Of a stretch of 64,000 nucleotides of DNA, positions 33,425 to 41,948 are shown piece by piece. Source of the stretch: Streptomyces virginiae. Lineage in GTDB: Bacteria; Actinomycetota; Actinomycetes; Streptomycetales; Streptomycetaceae. Location of the stretch: positions 1 to 64,000 of the forward strand of contig NZ_JOAK01000006.1 in the NCBI RefSeq assembly GCF_000720455.1, in the 5' to 3' direction. A model generated the notes under the pieces. The model saw nothing but the letters and a program-made list of their open reading frames with translations, was not told the DNA's origin and did no database searches. Made by a program: the position numbers and the translations under genes. Numbering within the stretch: the first letter of the stretch is position 1; every line of letters begins with the position of its first letter.

Positions 33425-34437
33425 CCGCCGCCGTGGAACTGCGCGACGTGGCCAAGGAGTTCCCGGGCGGAGCGCGCGCCGTCGACGGCGTCAGCCTGTC
33501 CGTCGAAGCGGGCACGGTCTTCGGGGTCGTCGGCCACAGCGGTGCGGGAAAGTCCACGCTGCTGCGCCTCGTCAACGGCCTGGAGGAGCCCACTTCGGGC
33601 AGCGTCCTGCTGGACGGCCAGGACATCTCGGCGCTCGGGGAACGCCGGCTGCGCCCCCTGCGGCGCGAAATCGGCATGATCTTCCAGCAGTTCAACCTGT
33701 TCCGCTCGCGCACCGTGCTGGGCAACGTCCTCTACCCGCTGCGCCTGGCCGGGATGGGCCGCGCCGCGGCCCGGGCCCGCGCCGAGGAGACCCTCGAATT
33801 CGTCGGACTGGCCGGCCACGGCGGGCGCTACCCCGAGCAGCTCTCGGGCGGACAGCGCCAGCGCGTCGGCATCGCCCGCGCGCTCGCCACCCGCCCGAAG
33901 GTCCTCCTGTGCGACGAGGCGACCTCCGCCCTCGACCCGCAGACCACCGGAGAGGTGCTGGCCCTGCTGGGCCGCGTCAACCGGGAGCTGGGCGTCACGA
34001 TCCTCCTGATCACCCACGAGATGGAGGTCGTACGGACCCTGTGCGACCGCGTCGCGGTCATGGAGGACGGCAAGGTCGTCGAGAGCGGCGAGGTGTACGA
34101 GGTCTTCGCGCGGCCCCGGCACGCGACCACCGCCGCCTTCGTGCGCTCCGAGCGGCACAGCGAGCCGGACGCACCGCTCATGGAGCGGCTGCGCTCCCGC
34201 CACCCGGGACGCCTGGTCACCCTGCCCGTCACTGACGGCAGCCCCGCCCTGGAGGGCCTCTCGGAGCTCCTGCAGCTCCACGGCGTGGACTTCGCACTGG
34301 TGCACGGCGGTGTCGGCGAGGTCCGGGGACGGCCCCTGGGAAGCGTGACCCTGGAGCTGCGCGGGCGACCCGCCGCGGTCGAAGCCGTCGTCGCCGGGCT
34401 CCGCGTACCCGGCCTGGCGGAAGCGGGTGCCCGGTGA
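33421..34437 (+). CDS. metN: Methionine ABC transporter ATP-binding protein
   Basis: A 338-residue ABC ATPase: Walker A VGHSGAGKSTLLRLVNGLEEP, Q-loop FQQFNLFRSRTV, signature LSGGQRQRVGIARAL, Walker B VLLCDEATSALDPQ, and switch histidine LLITHEMEVV. After residue 265 a C-terminal NIL domain follows (GVDFALVHGGVGEVRGRPLGSVTLEL), which in MetN senses internal methionine and inhibits transport. ATG overlaps the metQ stop (ATGA); its stop overlaps the permease GTG (GTGA). Import at the cytoplasmic membrane. Confidence 0.93.
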   Translation: MTAAVELRDVAKEFPGGARAVDGVSLSVEAGTVFGVVGHSGAGKSTLLRLVNGLEEPTSGSVLLDGQDISALGERRLRPLRREIGMIFQQFNLFRSRTVLGNVLYPLRLAGMGRAAARARAEETLEFVGLAGHGGRYPEQLSGGQRQRVGIARALATRPKVLLCDEATSALDPQTTGEVLALLGRVNRELGVTILLITHEMEVVRTLCDRVAVMEDGKVVESGEVYEVFARPRHATTAAFVRSERHSEPDAPLMERLRSRHPGRLVTLPVTDGSPALEGLSELLQLHGVDFALVHGGVGEVRGRPLGSVTLELRGRPAAVEAVVAGLRVPGLAEAGAR

Positions 34438-35096
34438 AGGCCGACTGGAGCACGTTCTGGCCCAAGGTCCTCGACGCCACCGGCGAGACCGTCTACATGG
34501 TGCTCATCACGCTGGCGCTGTCGACCGTCGGCGGACTGGCGGTGGGGCTCACGCTGTACGCCACCCGCAAGGGCGGTGTCCTGCCCAGCCGGTTCGTGCA
34601 CGCGGTCCTGGGCACGCTCATCAACATCATCCGGCCGGTCCCGTTCATCATCGCGATCGTCGCGCTCGCTCCGGTGACCCGCGGGGTGGTCGGCACGATG
34701 ATCGGTACGAACGCGGCGATCTTCCCCATGACGGTCGTCGCGACGTTCGGGGTGGCCCGCATCGTGGAGTCCAACCTGCTCGCCGTCGAACCGGGGGTGA
34801 TCGAGGCGGCGCGGTCCATGGGCGCCGGCCCGCTGCGGATCCTGCTCACGGTCCTCGTCCCGGAGGCGCTCGGCCCGCTGGTCCTGGGGCTGACCTTCAT
34901 GCTCGTGGCCCTGATCGACTTCTCGGCGGTGGCCGGCACGGTGGGCGGCGGAGGCGTCGGCAACCTGGCGATGACCTACGGCTACCTGCGGTTCGACACC
35001 TCGGTGATGGTGGTGACGGTGCTCGTCCTGATCGCACTGGTCCAGTCGGCCCAGCTGCTCGGCAACCTGGTGTCCCGCAAGGTGCTCCGCCGCTGA
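34434..35096 (+). CDS. metI: Methionine ABC transporter permease
   Basis: A 220-residue membrane protein with five hydrophobic helices and the BPD transport motif: VEPGVIEAARSMGAGPLRILLTVLVPEAL, the EAA coupling loop. LINIIRPVPFIIAIVALAP and DFSAVAGTVGGGGVGNLA match MetI. GTG start overlaps metN. Completes the transporter operon; the hemerythrin gene 83 bases downstream is probably a separate unit. Confidence 0.93.
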   Translation: MKADWSTFWPKVLDATGETVYMVLITLALSTVGGLAVGLTLYATRKGGVLPSRFVHAVLGTLINIIRPVPFIIAIVALAPVTRGVVGTMIGTNAAIFPMTVVATFGVARIVESNLLAVEPGVIEAARSMGAGPLRILLTVLVPEALGPLVLGLTFMLVALIDFSAVAGTVGGGGVGNLAMTYGYLRFDTSVMVVTVLVLIALVQSAQLLGNLVSRKVLRR

Positions 35097-35179
35097 CGGC
35101 GGGCTACGGTCGGGATGTTTCAGACCGCGGCGAGCGAGCAAGCGCCAGGTGACCGAACCCCGATCGAGGAGCGTGTGGA

Positions 35180-35680
35180 ATGGCGGGCCAGGGCAAGGAC
35201 CAGGACGTGGTCGCGGTGATCCTCAAGGACCACCGGACGATGGAGGAGCTGTTCCGCCGGATGCGGAGCGTCGAGGCGGACCGCGCCGCGGCCCGGGACC
35301 AGTTCTCGGCGCTGCTCATCGCACACGGTGAGGCCGAGGAGGCCAAGGTCTACGGCGCGCTCAAGCGCTTCCGGGGCGTCGACGACGACGAGGTGGAGCA
35401 CGGCAAGGAGGAGCACGCCGAGGGCAACGAGGCGCTGTTGAAGCTCCTGGAGGTGGAAGACGTCGGCTCCGACCAGTGGGACGAACGTCTGGAGGACCTC
35501 GTCAAGGCGGTCACCCACCACCTGGACGAGGAGGAGCGGACCATCCTCAACGGCGCCAGGGAGAACGTCCCGGACGAGCGCCGGGCGGAGCTGGGTGCCG
35601 CGTTCCTGGAGGAACGGGAGAAGCAGCTGGCGTCGGACTGCGGCAGCATCGAGAACGTCCGCAAGATCGTGGGGAAGTGA
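35180..35680 (+). CDS. Hemerythrin HHE domain protein
   Basis: A 166-residue helical protein with iron-ligand positions spread as in HHE hemerythrins: LKDHRTMEELF, LIAHGEAEEAKVY, EEHAEGNEALL and VTHHLDEEERTI, giving His and Glu/Asp ligands for a di-iron site. Such small cytoplasmic proteins bind O2 or NO or take part in stress response. AGGAGCG about 11 bases before the ATG. Its end is 20 bases from the convergent YbaK-like gene. Confidence 0.88.
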   Translation: MAGQGKDQDVVAVILKDHRTMEELFRRMRSVEADRAAARDQFSALLIAHGEAEEAKVYGALKRFRGVDDDEVEHGKEEHAEGNEALLKLLEVEDVGSDQWDERLEDLVKAVTHHLDEEERTILNGARENVPDERRAELGAAFLEEREKQLASDCGSIENVRKIVGK

Positions 35681-35700
35681 CGGCCCCCCCGGCCGGGACG

Positions 35701-36255
35701 TCAGAGGGCGAGGCCCTCGATGAGTTCCGCGCCGGGGAGCTGCGCGAACAGCGTGCCGGGAGCGATCAGTTTGCCGCGGCGCCGGCCGCTGCCGACCAGT
35801 ACGTACGGCATGTCGGCGACCACCGGGTCCACCAGGACGGGCCAGCCGTCCGGCAGGCCCAGCGGGGTGATGCCGCCGTACTCCATGCCGGTCAGCTCCA
35901 CGGCCATGTCCATCGGCGCGAAGGTCGCCTTCCGCGCGCCGAGGTGGCGCCGGACGGCGCCGTTGACGTCGGCCCGGCCGGCGGAGGGCACGAGGCAGGC
36001 CGCGAGGGTGGTCGCGCCGCCGCGTTTGGCGGCGACCACCACGCAGTTCGCCGACCGGCCGAGCAGGTCCTGCCCGTAGTGCGCGACGAAGGCGCCGGTG
36101 TCGGCGATGGCGGGGTCGGTGTCGACGTAGAGGATCTGGTCGGCGGGGACGTCCCCGGCCCATCCTTCGACCGCCCGGGCGACGGGCGCCACCAGCTCCG
36201 CGAGGCAGTCGGGAGCAGGCACGGCGTTGTCGAAGGGCCCTATGGGAGCGCGCAT
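35701..36255 (-). CDS. YbaK/EbsC family aminoacyl-tRNA deacylase-like protein
   Basis: A 184-residue protein with the YbaK fold: ANCVVVAAKRGGATTLAACLVPSAGRADVNGAVRRHLGARKATFAP, VELTGMEYGGITPLGLPDGWPVLVDPVV and YVLVGSGRRRGKLIAP (key residues lysine in AAKR, glycine-rich GGITP). YbaK-type proteins hydrolyse misacylated tRNAs. The protein is somewhat longer than E. coli YbaK (159). Next gene upstream is anmK on the same strand with a 9-base gap, so both may be co-transcribed. Confidence 0.85.
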   Translation of the reverse strand: MRAPIGPFDNAVPAPDCLAELVAPVARAVEGWAGDVPADQILYVDTDPAIADTGAFVAHYGQDLLGRSANCVVVAAKRGGATTLAACLVPSAGRADVNGAVRRHLGARKATFAPMDMAVELTGMEYGGITPLGLPDGWPVLVDPVVADMPYVLVGSGRRRGKLIAPGTLFAQLPGAELIEGLAL

Positions 36256-36264
36256 ACCGGCACG

Positions 36265-37452
36265 TTAACACTGCCCGTCCGCGCGCACGGACAGTGCATG
36301 CGGGGCGAGCGACGGCGGCGCGGGCAGCAGGAGCGGACGGCGGCCCGGGGTGATCGCCCCCAGGAGCCGGGGGCCGGCGGCCCCGGTGCAGCCGGGCGCG
36401 TTGCCCGGGAGGCCGTGCAGGGTGAGGTACCCGAGTACGGCGAACGCGTACGCCTCCTTCGCCGCGGCGGGCAGCCCCAGCTCCTCCGAGGCGCGCAGCC
36501 GCGTACCGGCCAGTTCGGCGCGGAGCATCGCCGTCAGCGTCGGGTTGCGCACCCCGCCTCCCGAGGCGAAGACCTCGGTGGCTCCCAGGGGCCGCAGCGC
36601 GTCGGCGACGGTCCGGGCCGTGAGACGCGTGAGCGTGGCGACGACGTCCTGCGGCGGGAGCCGCCCGAACTCCCCCAGGTGGGAACGGAGATACCCCTGG
36701 TGGAACAGCTCCTTGCCGGTCGTCCGCGGCGCGGGCAGCCGGTAGTACGGCTCCGTGAGCAGCCGTCGCAGCAGGCCTTCGTGCACGCGTCCGGAGGCGG
36801 CGAGCGCGCCGTCCTCGTCGTACGCGAGCCGTCCGCCGCTCAGTTCGCGTACCGCGGCGTCGATCAGTGCGTTGCCCGGGCCGGTGTCGAAGGCCACGGG
36901 GTCCGCGTGCCGGGGCACGACGGTGACGTTGGCGATCCCCCCGATGTTCAGGGCGGCCGGGACTCCGGGGCGGCCGCGCAGCAGCATGAGGTCGATCAGG
37001 CTGACCAGCGGTGCGCCCTGCCCGCCGGCGGCGACGTCGCGCGTGCGGAAGCCGGAGACGACCGGGCGGCCGGTGGCCTCGGCGATCCAGGCCGCTTCGC
37101 CGAGCTGGAGGGTGCCGTGGACCCGTCCGTCCGCGGCCCAGTGGTACACGGTCTGCCCGTGTGAGGCGACCAACTCGGCACGGCCTTCGCACAGTTCACG
37201 GTCGGCGCGGACGGCGAGCCGCCCGAAGGCCCGGCCGATGCGGGTGTCGAGGCGGCACACGTCGGCGAGTGTGGTGGGGGCGGGGGGCAGGGCCCGGGCG
37301 AGGTCGGTCCGCAGGTCGGCCGGGTACGGCTCGCTGACCATGCCCAGCGGGGTGAGGCGCAGTACGCCGTCCTCCGGCCGGTGGTCGAGGTCGCAGGCGG
37401 CGGCGTCCACGGCGTCGTACGACGTCCCGGACATCAGGCCGATCACCCTCAT
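36265..37452 (-). CDS. anmK: Anhydro-N-acetylmuramic acid kinase
   Basis: A 395-residue sugar kinase of the ASKHA fold. The N-terminus VIGLMSGTSYDAVDAAACDL is the AnmK phosphate-1 motif (usual form SGTSLDGVD); SHGQTVYHW, LNIGGIANVTVV, FDTGPGNALID and EVFASGGGVRNPTL are all diagnostic. It converts anhydroMurNAc from cell-wall turnover to MurNAc-6-phosphate. ATG overlaps the stop of the MFS carrier gene (ATGA), so carrier and kinase are coupled; the carrier may import wall-derived sugars, which is inference. No murQ is next to it. Confidence 0.93.
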   Translation of the reverse strand: MRVIGLMSGTSYDAVDAAACDLDHRPEDGVLRLTPLGMVSEPYPADLRTDLARALPPAPTTLADVCRLDTRIGRAFGRLAVRADRELCEGRAELVASHGQTVYHWAADGRVHGTLQLGEAAWIAEATGRPVVSGFRTRDVAAGGQGAPLVSLIDLMLLRGRPGVPAALNIGGIANVTVVPRHADPVAFDTGPGNALIDAAVRELSGGRLAYDEDGALAASGRVHEGLLRRLLTEPYYRLPAPRTTGKELFHQGYLRSHLGEFGRLPPQDVVATLTRLTARTVADALRPLGATEVFASGGGVRNPTLTAMLRAELAGTRLRASEELGLPAAAKEAYAFAVLGYLTLHGLPGNAPGCTGAAGPRLLGAITPGRRPLLLPAPPSLAPHALSVRADGQC

Positions 37453-38777
37453 CTCAGCGGCTCCCGGTGGTCGTTGCCGCGCAGGGTCAGCAGCGCCACG
37501 GCGCTGAGGGCGCAGGCGCCGGCGGCGTAGTGGGCGGGGACGGCGGTGTCCGCGGTCCGGGCGGTGAGCGCGGTGATGAAGAGCCCCGCGCAGCCCGAGA
37601 ACACGGCGTTGGCGAGGGCGTAGGACAGTCCGAGCCCGGTGCAGCGGACGCGTCGTGGGAACATCTCGGCCAGCATGGCCGGTCCCGGCCCGGCGAGCAG
37701 TCCGACCAGCACGCCGGCCGTCAGCACGGCAGCGGCCCGGGCCGGCGGGGACGCCCCCGGCGACTGGAGCAAGTGCAGGAGGGGGTGGGCGAGTACGGCG
37801 ATCCCGAGCGCACCGCCGAGCATGACGGGGCGCCGCCCGACACGGTCGCTGAGCAGTCCGGCGGGCAGGATCGACGCGGCGAAGCCGAGGTTGACGAGGG
37901 CGGTGGCCAGCAGGGCGTCGCGGAACGACGCGCCGAGCGCGGACTGGAGATGGGACGGCAGGACGACGAGGAAGGCGTAGCCGGCCGCCGACCAGCCCAT
38001 GATCCGTCCGATGCCGAGTACGACGGCACGGGCCTGCTCCCCCAGGCCGGTCGGGCCGGTCGCGTCTGCCGCGCCGGGCGGGCCGGGCGGGCCGGGCGAA
38101 TGCGCGCCCGGGGGTTCCTCCAGCGCAGTGCGCAGCCACAGCGCGACCGTTCCGAGGGGCAGGGCCAGCAGGAAGGGGATCCGCCACCCCCATGCGTACA
38201 GCGCCTCGGCCGGCAGGACCGCGGCCAGGGCCGCGGCCGTTCCCGCGCCGGCCAGCAGGCCGAGGGCGACGGTGAAGGACTGCCACGCGCCGTACAGGCC
38301 GCGGCGGCCGGGCGGGGCGTACTCCACCATCAAGGACACCGCGCCGCCGAACTCGCCTCCGGCGGAGAGCCCTTGGAGCACGCGCAGGAACGTGAGCAGC
38401 CAGGGGGCGGCGGCGCCGATGTCGGCGCGCGTGGGGAGGAGCCCGATCAGGGTGGTGGCGAGCGTCATGAGGCCGATGACGAGCACGAGGGCGGGGCGGC
38501 GGCCGAAGCGGTCACCGATGCGCCCGAACAACAGGGCGCCGAGGGGCCGGAAGAAGAAGGCGAGGGCGAACGAGGCGTAGGTGGCGACCAGCGCTTCGGC
38601 GCCGCCGCCGGGGGTTCCCGGGTGCGGGGTGAAGAAGTTGGCGGCGATGACGGTGGCGAAGCAGCCGTAGACGCCGAACTCGTACCACTCGACGAGGTTG
38701 CCCGCCGAGCCGGCGAGCAGGGCCCGGCGGGCCGCGGCGTGGGGTGGCGGCGCCGGGAGCAGTTCGGTCGGGGTCAC
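37449..38777 (-). CDS. MFS transporter, metabolite:H+ symporter (MHS) type
   Basis: A 442-residue, 12-helix carrier. N-terminal GNLVEWYEFGVYGCFATVIAANFF and FRPLGALLFGRIGDRFGRRPAL are hallmarks of the ProP/ShiA/KgtP (MHS) group that takes up organic acids or osmolytes. LSAGGEFGGAVSLMVEYAP continues the pattern. Between helices 6 and 7 is a Gly/Pro-rich loop. GTG at 38777. Translationally coupled to anmK downstream. Confidence 0.87.
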   Translation of the reverse strand: MTPTELLPAPPPHAAARRALLAGSAGNLVEWYEFGVYGCFATVIAANFFTPHPGTPGGGAEALVATYASFALAFFFRPLGALLFGRIGDRFGRRPALVLVIGLMTLATTLIGLLPTRADIGAAAPWLLTFLRVLQGLSAGGEFGGAVSLMVEYAPPGRRGLYGAWQSFTVALGLLAGAGTAAALAAVLPAEALYAWGWRIPFLLALPLGTVALWLRTALEEPPGAHSPGPPGPPGAADATGPTGLGEQARAVVLGIGRIMGWSAAGYAFLVVLPSHLQSALGASFRDALLATALVNLGFAASILPAGLLSDRVGRRPVMLGGALGIAVLAHPLLHLLQSPGASPPARAAAVLTAGVLVGLLAGPGPAMLAEMFPRRVRCTGLGLSYALANAVFSGCAGLFITALTARTADTAVPAHYAAGACALSAVALLTLRGNDHREPLR

Positions 38778-38893
38778 CCGGCTTGCGTGCCCGCTCGGCG
38801 GCCGGCCGATGCCTGTCGGCGTCCTGATTCAGCACATCGGCGGCGGTGTGATGGCCATCCGTTCCTATCATCTCGAATCGAACGCAAAATCGG

Positions 38894-39009
38894 GACAAAT
38901 CACATCGTGTCCGATGCGGCCGGGGCAGGGCGTCCGGGAAAACTGGTCCGCCGTCAGAGCCAAGACGACTGCCACCGAGAACAGGACCAGGCCGCTGATC
39001 TGATTTGTC
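38894..39009 (+). ncRNA. Possible structured 5' leader of the NlpC/P60 gene
   Basis: GACAAATCA (38894-38902) and TGATTTGTC (39001-39009) are perfectly complementary, AT-rich and 98 bases apart, closing a domain that ends 29 bases before the ATG. Inside are CATCG/CGATG hairpin (38903-38916), CGGCC/GGCCG (38917-38921 with 38990-38994), GGCAG/CTGCC (38924-38928 with 38969-38973), and CGTC/GACG hairpin (38952-38967). GGTCC (38945) and GGACC (38984) could form a crossing pair. It fits no riboswitch class I recognise, including the c-di-AMP class known before cell-wall hydrolases. Confidence 0.35.
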
Positions 39010-39038
39010 GCCTGCCAACCGATTGCGGAGGTGTCACG

Positions 39039-39536
39039 ATGTCCTGCTCCAGGACCGACTTCCGGAAGGCCCTCAAGGGCACTTCTCCGATGTGCTGTTG
39101 CCCCCGAGCACGTGCCGTCTTCTTCATACTGCTCCTCGCGGCCGGCGCCCTGGCCGGCCCCACGGACCCGGCCCACGCGGCACCGTCGTACGGCGCGAAA
39201 GCCGTCGAGGTGGCCGCCTCCAAACAGGGCTCGCCGTACGCCTACGGCGCCACCGGCCCCAGACGCTTCGACTGCTCGGGCCTGACCCTCTACGCCTTCA
39301 AGAAGGCCGGCAAACGCCTCCCGCGCACGGCCGATCAGCAGTACGAGCACACACGCCACATCCCCAAGGCCGATCGAACGGCCGGTGACCTGGTCTTCTT
39401 CCCCAGCGGAGCGACCATGACCCACGTCGGCATCTACGCCGGCGACGACAGGATCTGGCACGCTCCCCGTCCCGGCACGACCGTGCGTCTGGAGCGGATC
39501 TGGAGCGAAGCGGTCCGATACGGACGCGCCACCTGA
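39039..39536 (+). CDS. NlpC/P60 family secreted peptidoglycan endopeptidase
   Basis: A 165-residue secreted enzyme. Residues 1-48 are an export signal with hydrophobic FFILLLAAGALAG; the NlpC/P60 core has catalytic Cys79 in RFDCSGLT, His129 in MTHVGIY and the third polar residue His141 in IWHAP. It cuts peptidoglycan stem peptides between D-Glu and diamino acid. GCGGAGGTG lies upstream of ATG 39039. It carries no cell-wall binding repeat, so it is a minimal form. A 260-base leader with possible RNA structure separates it from the divergent MFS gene. Confidence 0.9.
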   Translation: MSCSRTDFRKALKGTSPMCCCPRARAVFFILLLAAGALAGPTDPAHAAPSYGAKAVEVAASKQGSPYAYGATGPRRFDCSGLTLYAFKKAGKRLPRTADQQYEHTRHIPKADRTAGDLVFFPSGATMTHVGIYAGDDRIWHAPRPGTTVRLERIWSEAVRYGRAT

Positions 39537-39698
39537 TCCACCACCCGATCCACCACCCGTTCGCGGCGCATTCGCGTTCACCGCCTGCCCGGCAGCGGCC
39601 GGCGCTCGCGCGCGTGCACGTCGACCGCCCCCCCCCGGTCACCGATCCTTTCTCGGTGGTGTGCGTGACCTGGAAGCGGGCGACGGCACGGCGCAGCC

Positions 39699-39755
39699 GC
39701 CCGGCACGGCTCCCAGGGGCCCGGTACGGCTCCGATGGGCCCCGGTACGGCTAGT
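39699..39755. repeat. Short direct repeat, about 20-bp period
   Basis: CCCGGCACGGCTCC, CCCGGTACGGCTCC and CCCGGTACGGCTAG follow each other at 20-21-base steps with variable filler, just past the stop codon of the minus-strand 78-residue gene. No function seen. Confidence 0.5.
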
Positions 39756-39987
39756 GCAGCCGCCAGGTGAGTTTTCCGCCGCCGACCCAGTGGACCGCGT
39801 CCGGATCGTCGAGGTCGTGGATGGTGATCCCCGCGTCCGCGGCAGCCAGGATCACGTCGGTCATGGATGTCGCCATACGGACCACCTCCCCGTCGATCTC
39901 GACGATCCGGAAGGGCGGGTCGCCGGGCTGCACCCCCAGGACGGTGACCCGCGCCGAGGACATGTACGGGCTCATGCTCTCTGTCAT
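39751..39987 (-). CDS. Small conserved-looking hypothetical protein
   Basis: A 78-residue protein, MTESMSPYMSSARVTVLG at the start, then FRIVEIDGEVVRMATSMTDVILAAADAGITIHDL and a Trp-rich end HWVGGGKLTWRLH. Codon pattern and alternating strand/helix suggest a real small alpha/beta protein; I do not recognise the family. The start is uncertain (ATG at 39987, 39975 or 39963), none with a strong Shine-Dalgarno. Confidence 0.6.
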   Translation of the reverse strand: MTESMSPYMSSARVTVLGVQPGDPPFRIVEIDGEVVRMATSMTDVILAAADAGITIHDLDDPDAVHWVGGGKLTWRLH

Positions 39988-40308
39988 GCGGAGATCGTTC
40001 CATGCCGACCGCCGTGTCCCGCCCATTGGCAGCGCGTCGGCCGTCCGCAATGACACCCCGGACCCCGAGAGCCGGCCGGGCGCCCGGGTGCTGTCCGTAC
40101 CCGTCGGAACCCGGCGCCCTCGGCACCCGTCCCGGCTGCTCCGGGCACCGGCTCGGCGTCCGTTACCGGTGCGGGGCCGGGTGGAGTGGGAGGGCGCGCC
40201 TGAGTACCTGCCCTGAGTACGCGTACTCTGCCGCGCCCGGCGGGGCGGCCCCACCATGGTGATCATCAAGCCCCACGACCGTCCCACCCGGGCATCACGA
40301 GGAGTTCC

Positions 40309-40626
40309 ATGTTTTCCGGACCGGTGCGCACCTTCGCCGTCGTCACCTTCGGCAACTGGCTGTCGGGGGCGTACCTCGGCCTGGCCGCGTTCCTGCTGCT
40401 GATCGGCGCCGGCGACGGGGGCGACCAGACGGCCGGGTTGTTCGCCCTGATGCTGGCCGTCCCCACCGGGGCCGTACTGCTCTCGGTGGTCAACTCGATG
40501 GGGTCGTGGGCGCAGACCGACGCCACCATCTGGTGCATCCTGGCGTTCTCGTACCTCTTCCAGGCCTTCCTGCTCGGCCTGATCGTCCGTGCGGTCCGCC
40601 GGGGACCGAGCCGCGTCGACCTCTGA
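40309..40626 (+). CDS. SCO4225-type small membrane protein
   Basis: A 105-residue protein with three hydrophobic segments: LGLAAFLLLIGAG, LFALMLAVPTGAVLLSVV and WCILAFSYLFQAFLLGLIV. The start VRTFAVVTFGNWLSGAYLGLAAF matches, from memory, the Streptomyces SCO4225 family membrane proteins of unknown role. ATG has GAGGAG 6 bases upstream. Not clearly in an operon; the antitoxin-like gene starts 108 bases later on the same strand. Confidence 0.75.
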   Translation: MFSGPVRTFAVVTFGNWLSGAYLGLAAFLLLIGAGDGGDQTAGLFALMLAVPTGAVLLSVVNSMGSWAQTDATIWCILAFSYLFQAFLLGLIVRAVRRGPSRVDL

Positions 40627-40734
40627 CCAGACGTCGACCGGAACGGGTATTCGCCCAGGTCAGAGCCTCGCAGATGCGGCCCGGTCGATCATCGGCAACC
40701 CTTGCCGTGGGGGACGGACGCAAAGGAGGCCGTC

Positions 40735-40929
40735 ATGTCAATGATGGACAAGCTGAAGCAGATGCTGCGCGGTCACGAGAGCCAGGCCGACCAGGGCATC
40801 GACAAGGCCGGTGACTACGTCGACGGCAGGACGCAGAGCAAGTACAGCAGCCAGGTCGACACCGCCCAGGACAAGCTCAAGGAGCAGTTGCGCCGCGACC
40901 AGGGAAACCCGCCGCCGCCCCAGGGCTGA
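40735..40929 (+). CDS. MT0933-like antitoxin protein
   Basis: A 64-residue hydrophilic protein: MSMMDKLKQMLRGHESQADQGIDKAGDYVDGRTQSKYSSQVDTAQDKLKEQL (residues 1-52 in order), ending Pro/Gly-rich. This pattern defines the MT0933_antitox family, common in actinobacteria and often annotated as antitoxin although usually without a nearby toxin, as here. AAAGGAGGCCGTC gives a near-perfect Shine-Dalgarno. Likely a general stress or CsbD-like protein in practice. Confidence 0.85.
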   Translation: MSMMDKLKQMLRGHESQADQGIDKAGDYVDGRTQSKYSSQVDTAQDKLKEQLRRDQGNPPPPQG

Positions 40930-41052
40930 CCCCGCTGCGGCGCCCCCTTCAGCGCCGCCTCCGTACGCGACGCCAGCCGGCGCCGGCCGCCCCCGCGCCG
41001 GCCCGGGCTGGTTTCGCGCGTTCCTGAACGGGTCCGGCTGCGGCCGGGCCTC

Positions 41053-41395
41053 GGCTGGTGTTCTGGGGCTCTGCCTCAGGCCCCGCGCCTCAATCGCCGG
41101 CGGGGCTGGGTGGTGTGGGGCGGGGCCCCGCCGGAGTGTCTCCTCGGCTCGCGCGGTGCTGCCTGTCTCGGTTGTGCCCGGTGGTGCGCGCTCGTCCTGC
41201 GGGGACACTCCGCCGTGCCCCCACGGGGAGGGGTGTCCCCGCAGGACGAGCGCGCAACCCCCGAGCACAACCGAGAAGGCCCGGACGCGCCGAGCCGAGG
41301 AGACACCCCTCCCCGGCCCCGCGACCCGCCCGCACCATCAAGCCCCGCCGGCGATTGAGGCGCGGGGTCTGGGGCAGAGCCCCAGCACACCGGCC
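41053..41395. repeat. Long nearly palindromic element (343 bp)
   Basis: Outer arms of 55 bases (41053-41107 and 41341-41395) are inverted copies with 51 of 55 matches. Moving inwards, 16-base (41136-41151 / 41291-41306), 12-base (41166-41177 / 41265-41276) and 24-base (41185-41208 / 41233-41256) arms are perfect inverted copies, nested around one centre near 41221. The outer arm contains CCCCGCGCCTCAATCGCCGG, a sequence I associate with dispersed Streptomyces intergenic repeats. No open frame of coding character lies inside; it fills the gap after the antitoxin gene. Confidence 0.8.
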
Positions 41396-41877
41396 GGGGG
41401 CCGTCCCGGACGGCTCCGTGGAGGCGGCCCGGCGGGAGCCTGCGGCCGAAGGCGAGCAGGACGCGCAGCCGGTCCTCGGGGACGCGCCGGTCGAGGCCGA
41501 GGGCGACCGTGATGTCCAGTCCGTGCACCACGTCGTGGCCGAGGGCCGCCGCGGACCCGCCGACCGGCGGGGTCCACGGGTGGTGGGCGCCGTCCCGCAG
41601 GAACGCGGAGAGCCGGGCCGTCGAATGGGCGGCCGCGTCCCTGCGGGCGACCCGGTCGGTCATGCGGTGCAGGTTCCCGCGCGCCTTGACGAGTTCGCCC
41701 ATGGTCGCGGGCAGGGAGAGCCGGAACCCCATCGACATGTGGGCCACGACCTCACGCACCCGCCAGCCGGCGCAGGCTCGGCTCGTTCCACTGGTCCTCC
41801 CGCAGGCCGTCGAGCAGATCGGCCGGCTCCTGGCGTTCCGCCGCGATCAAGGCCCGGTGAGAAGTCGTGTCCGCCAT
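41396..41877 (-). pseudogene. Maleylpyruvate isomerase-like (DinB/TIGR03083) gene, degraded
   Basis: From ATG 41877 the frame encodes MADTTSHRALIAAERQEPADLLDGLREDQWNEPSL, then breaks near 41776: the expected CAGWRVREVV continues in another frame as VREVVAHMSMGFRLSLPATMGELVKARGNLHRMTDRVAR and HDVVHGLDITVALGLDRRVPEDRLRVLL. CTGCGCC for an expected CTGTGCGCC implies a 2-bp loss. After DRLRVLL the sequence jumps to AFGRRLPPGRLHGA, omitting the middle segment (about 50 residues) normal for this family, and then runs into the repeat element without a proper end. Both defects suggest a dead gene rather than only sequence error. Confidence 0.65.
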
Positions 41878-41948
41878 GTGATCCAGCCTGCGGCCAACTC
41901 CGCCATAGCTCCAATAGATTGATGTGCTCCGCACTAACATCACCGGTT

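Noticed and set aside
38880..39038. c-di-AMP (ydaO) riboswitch before the NlpC gene
   Set aside because: The gene type fits, but the conserved GGGGGACCC and GGGUGAA-like segments of the class are not present, so it was reported only as an unclassified structured leader.
37467..39536. Plus-strand 689-codon frame ending in the NlpC domain
   Set aside because: The first 520 codons are antisense to the MFS gene and lack a plausible fold; a strong Shine-Dalgarno and signal peptide mark the true start at 39039.
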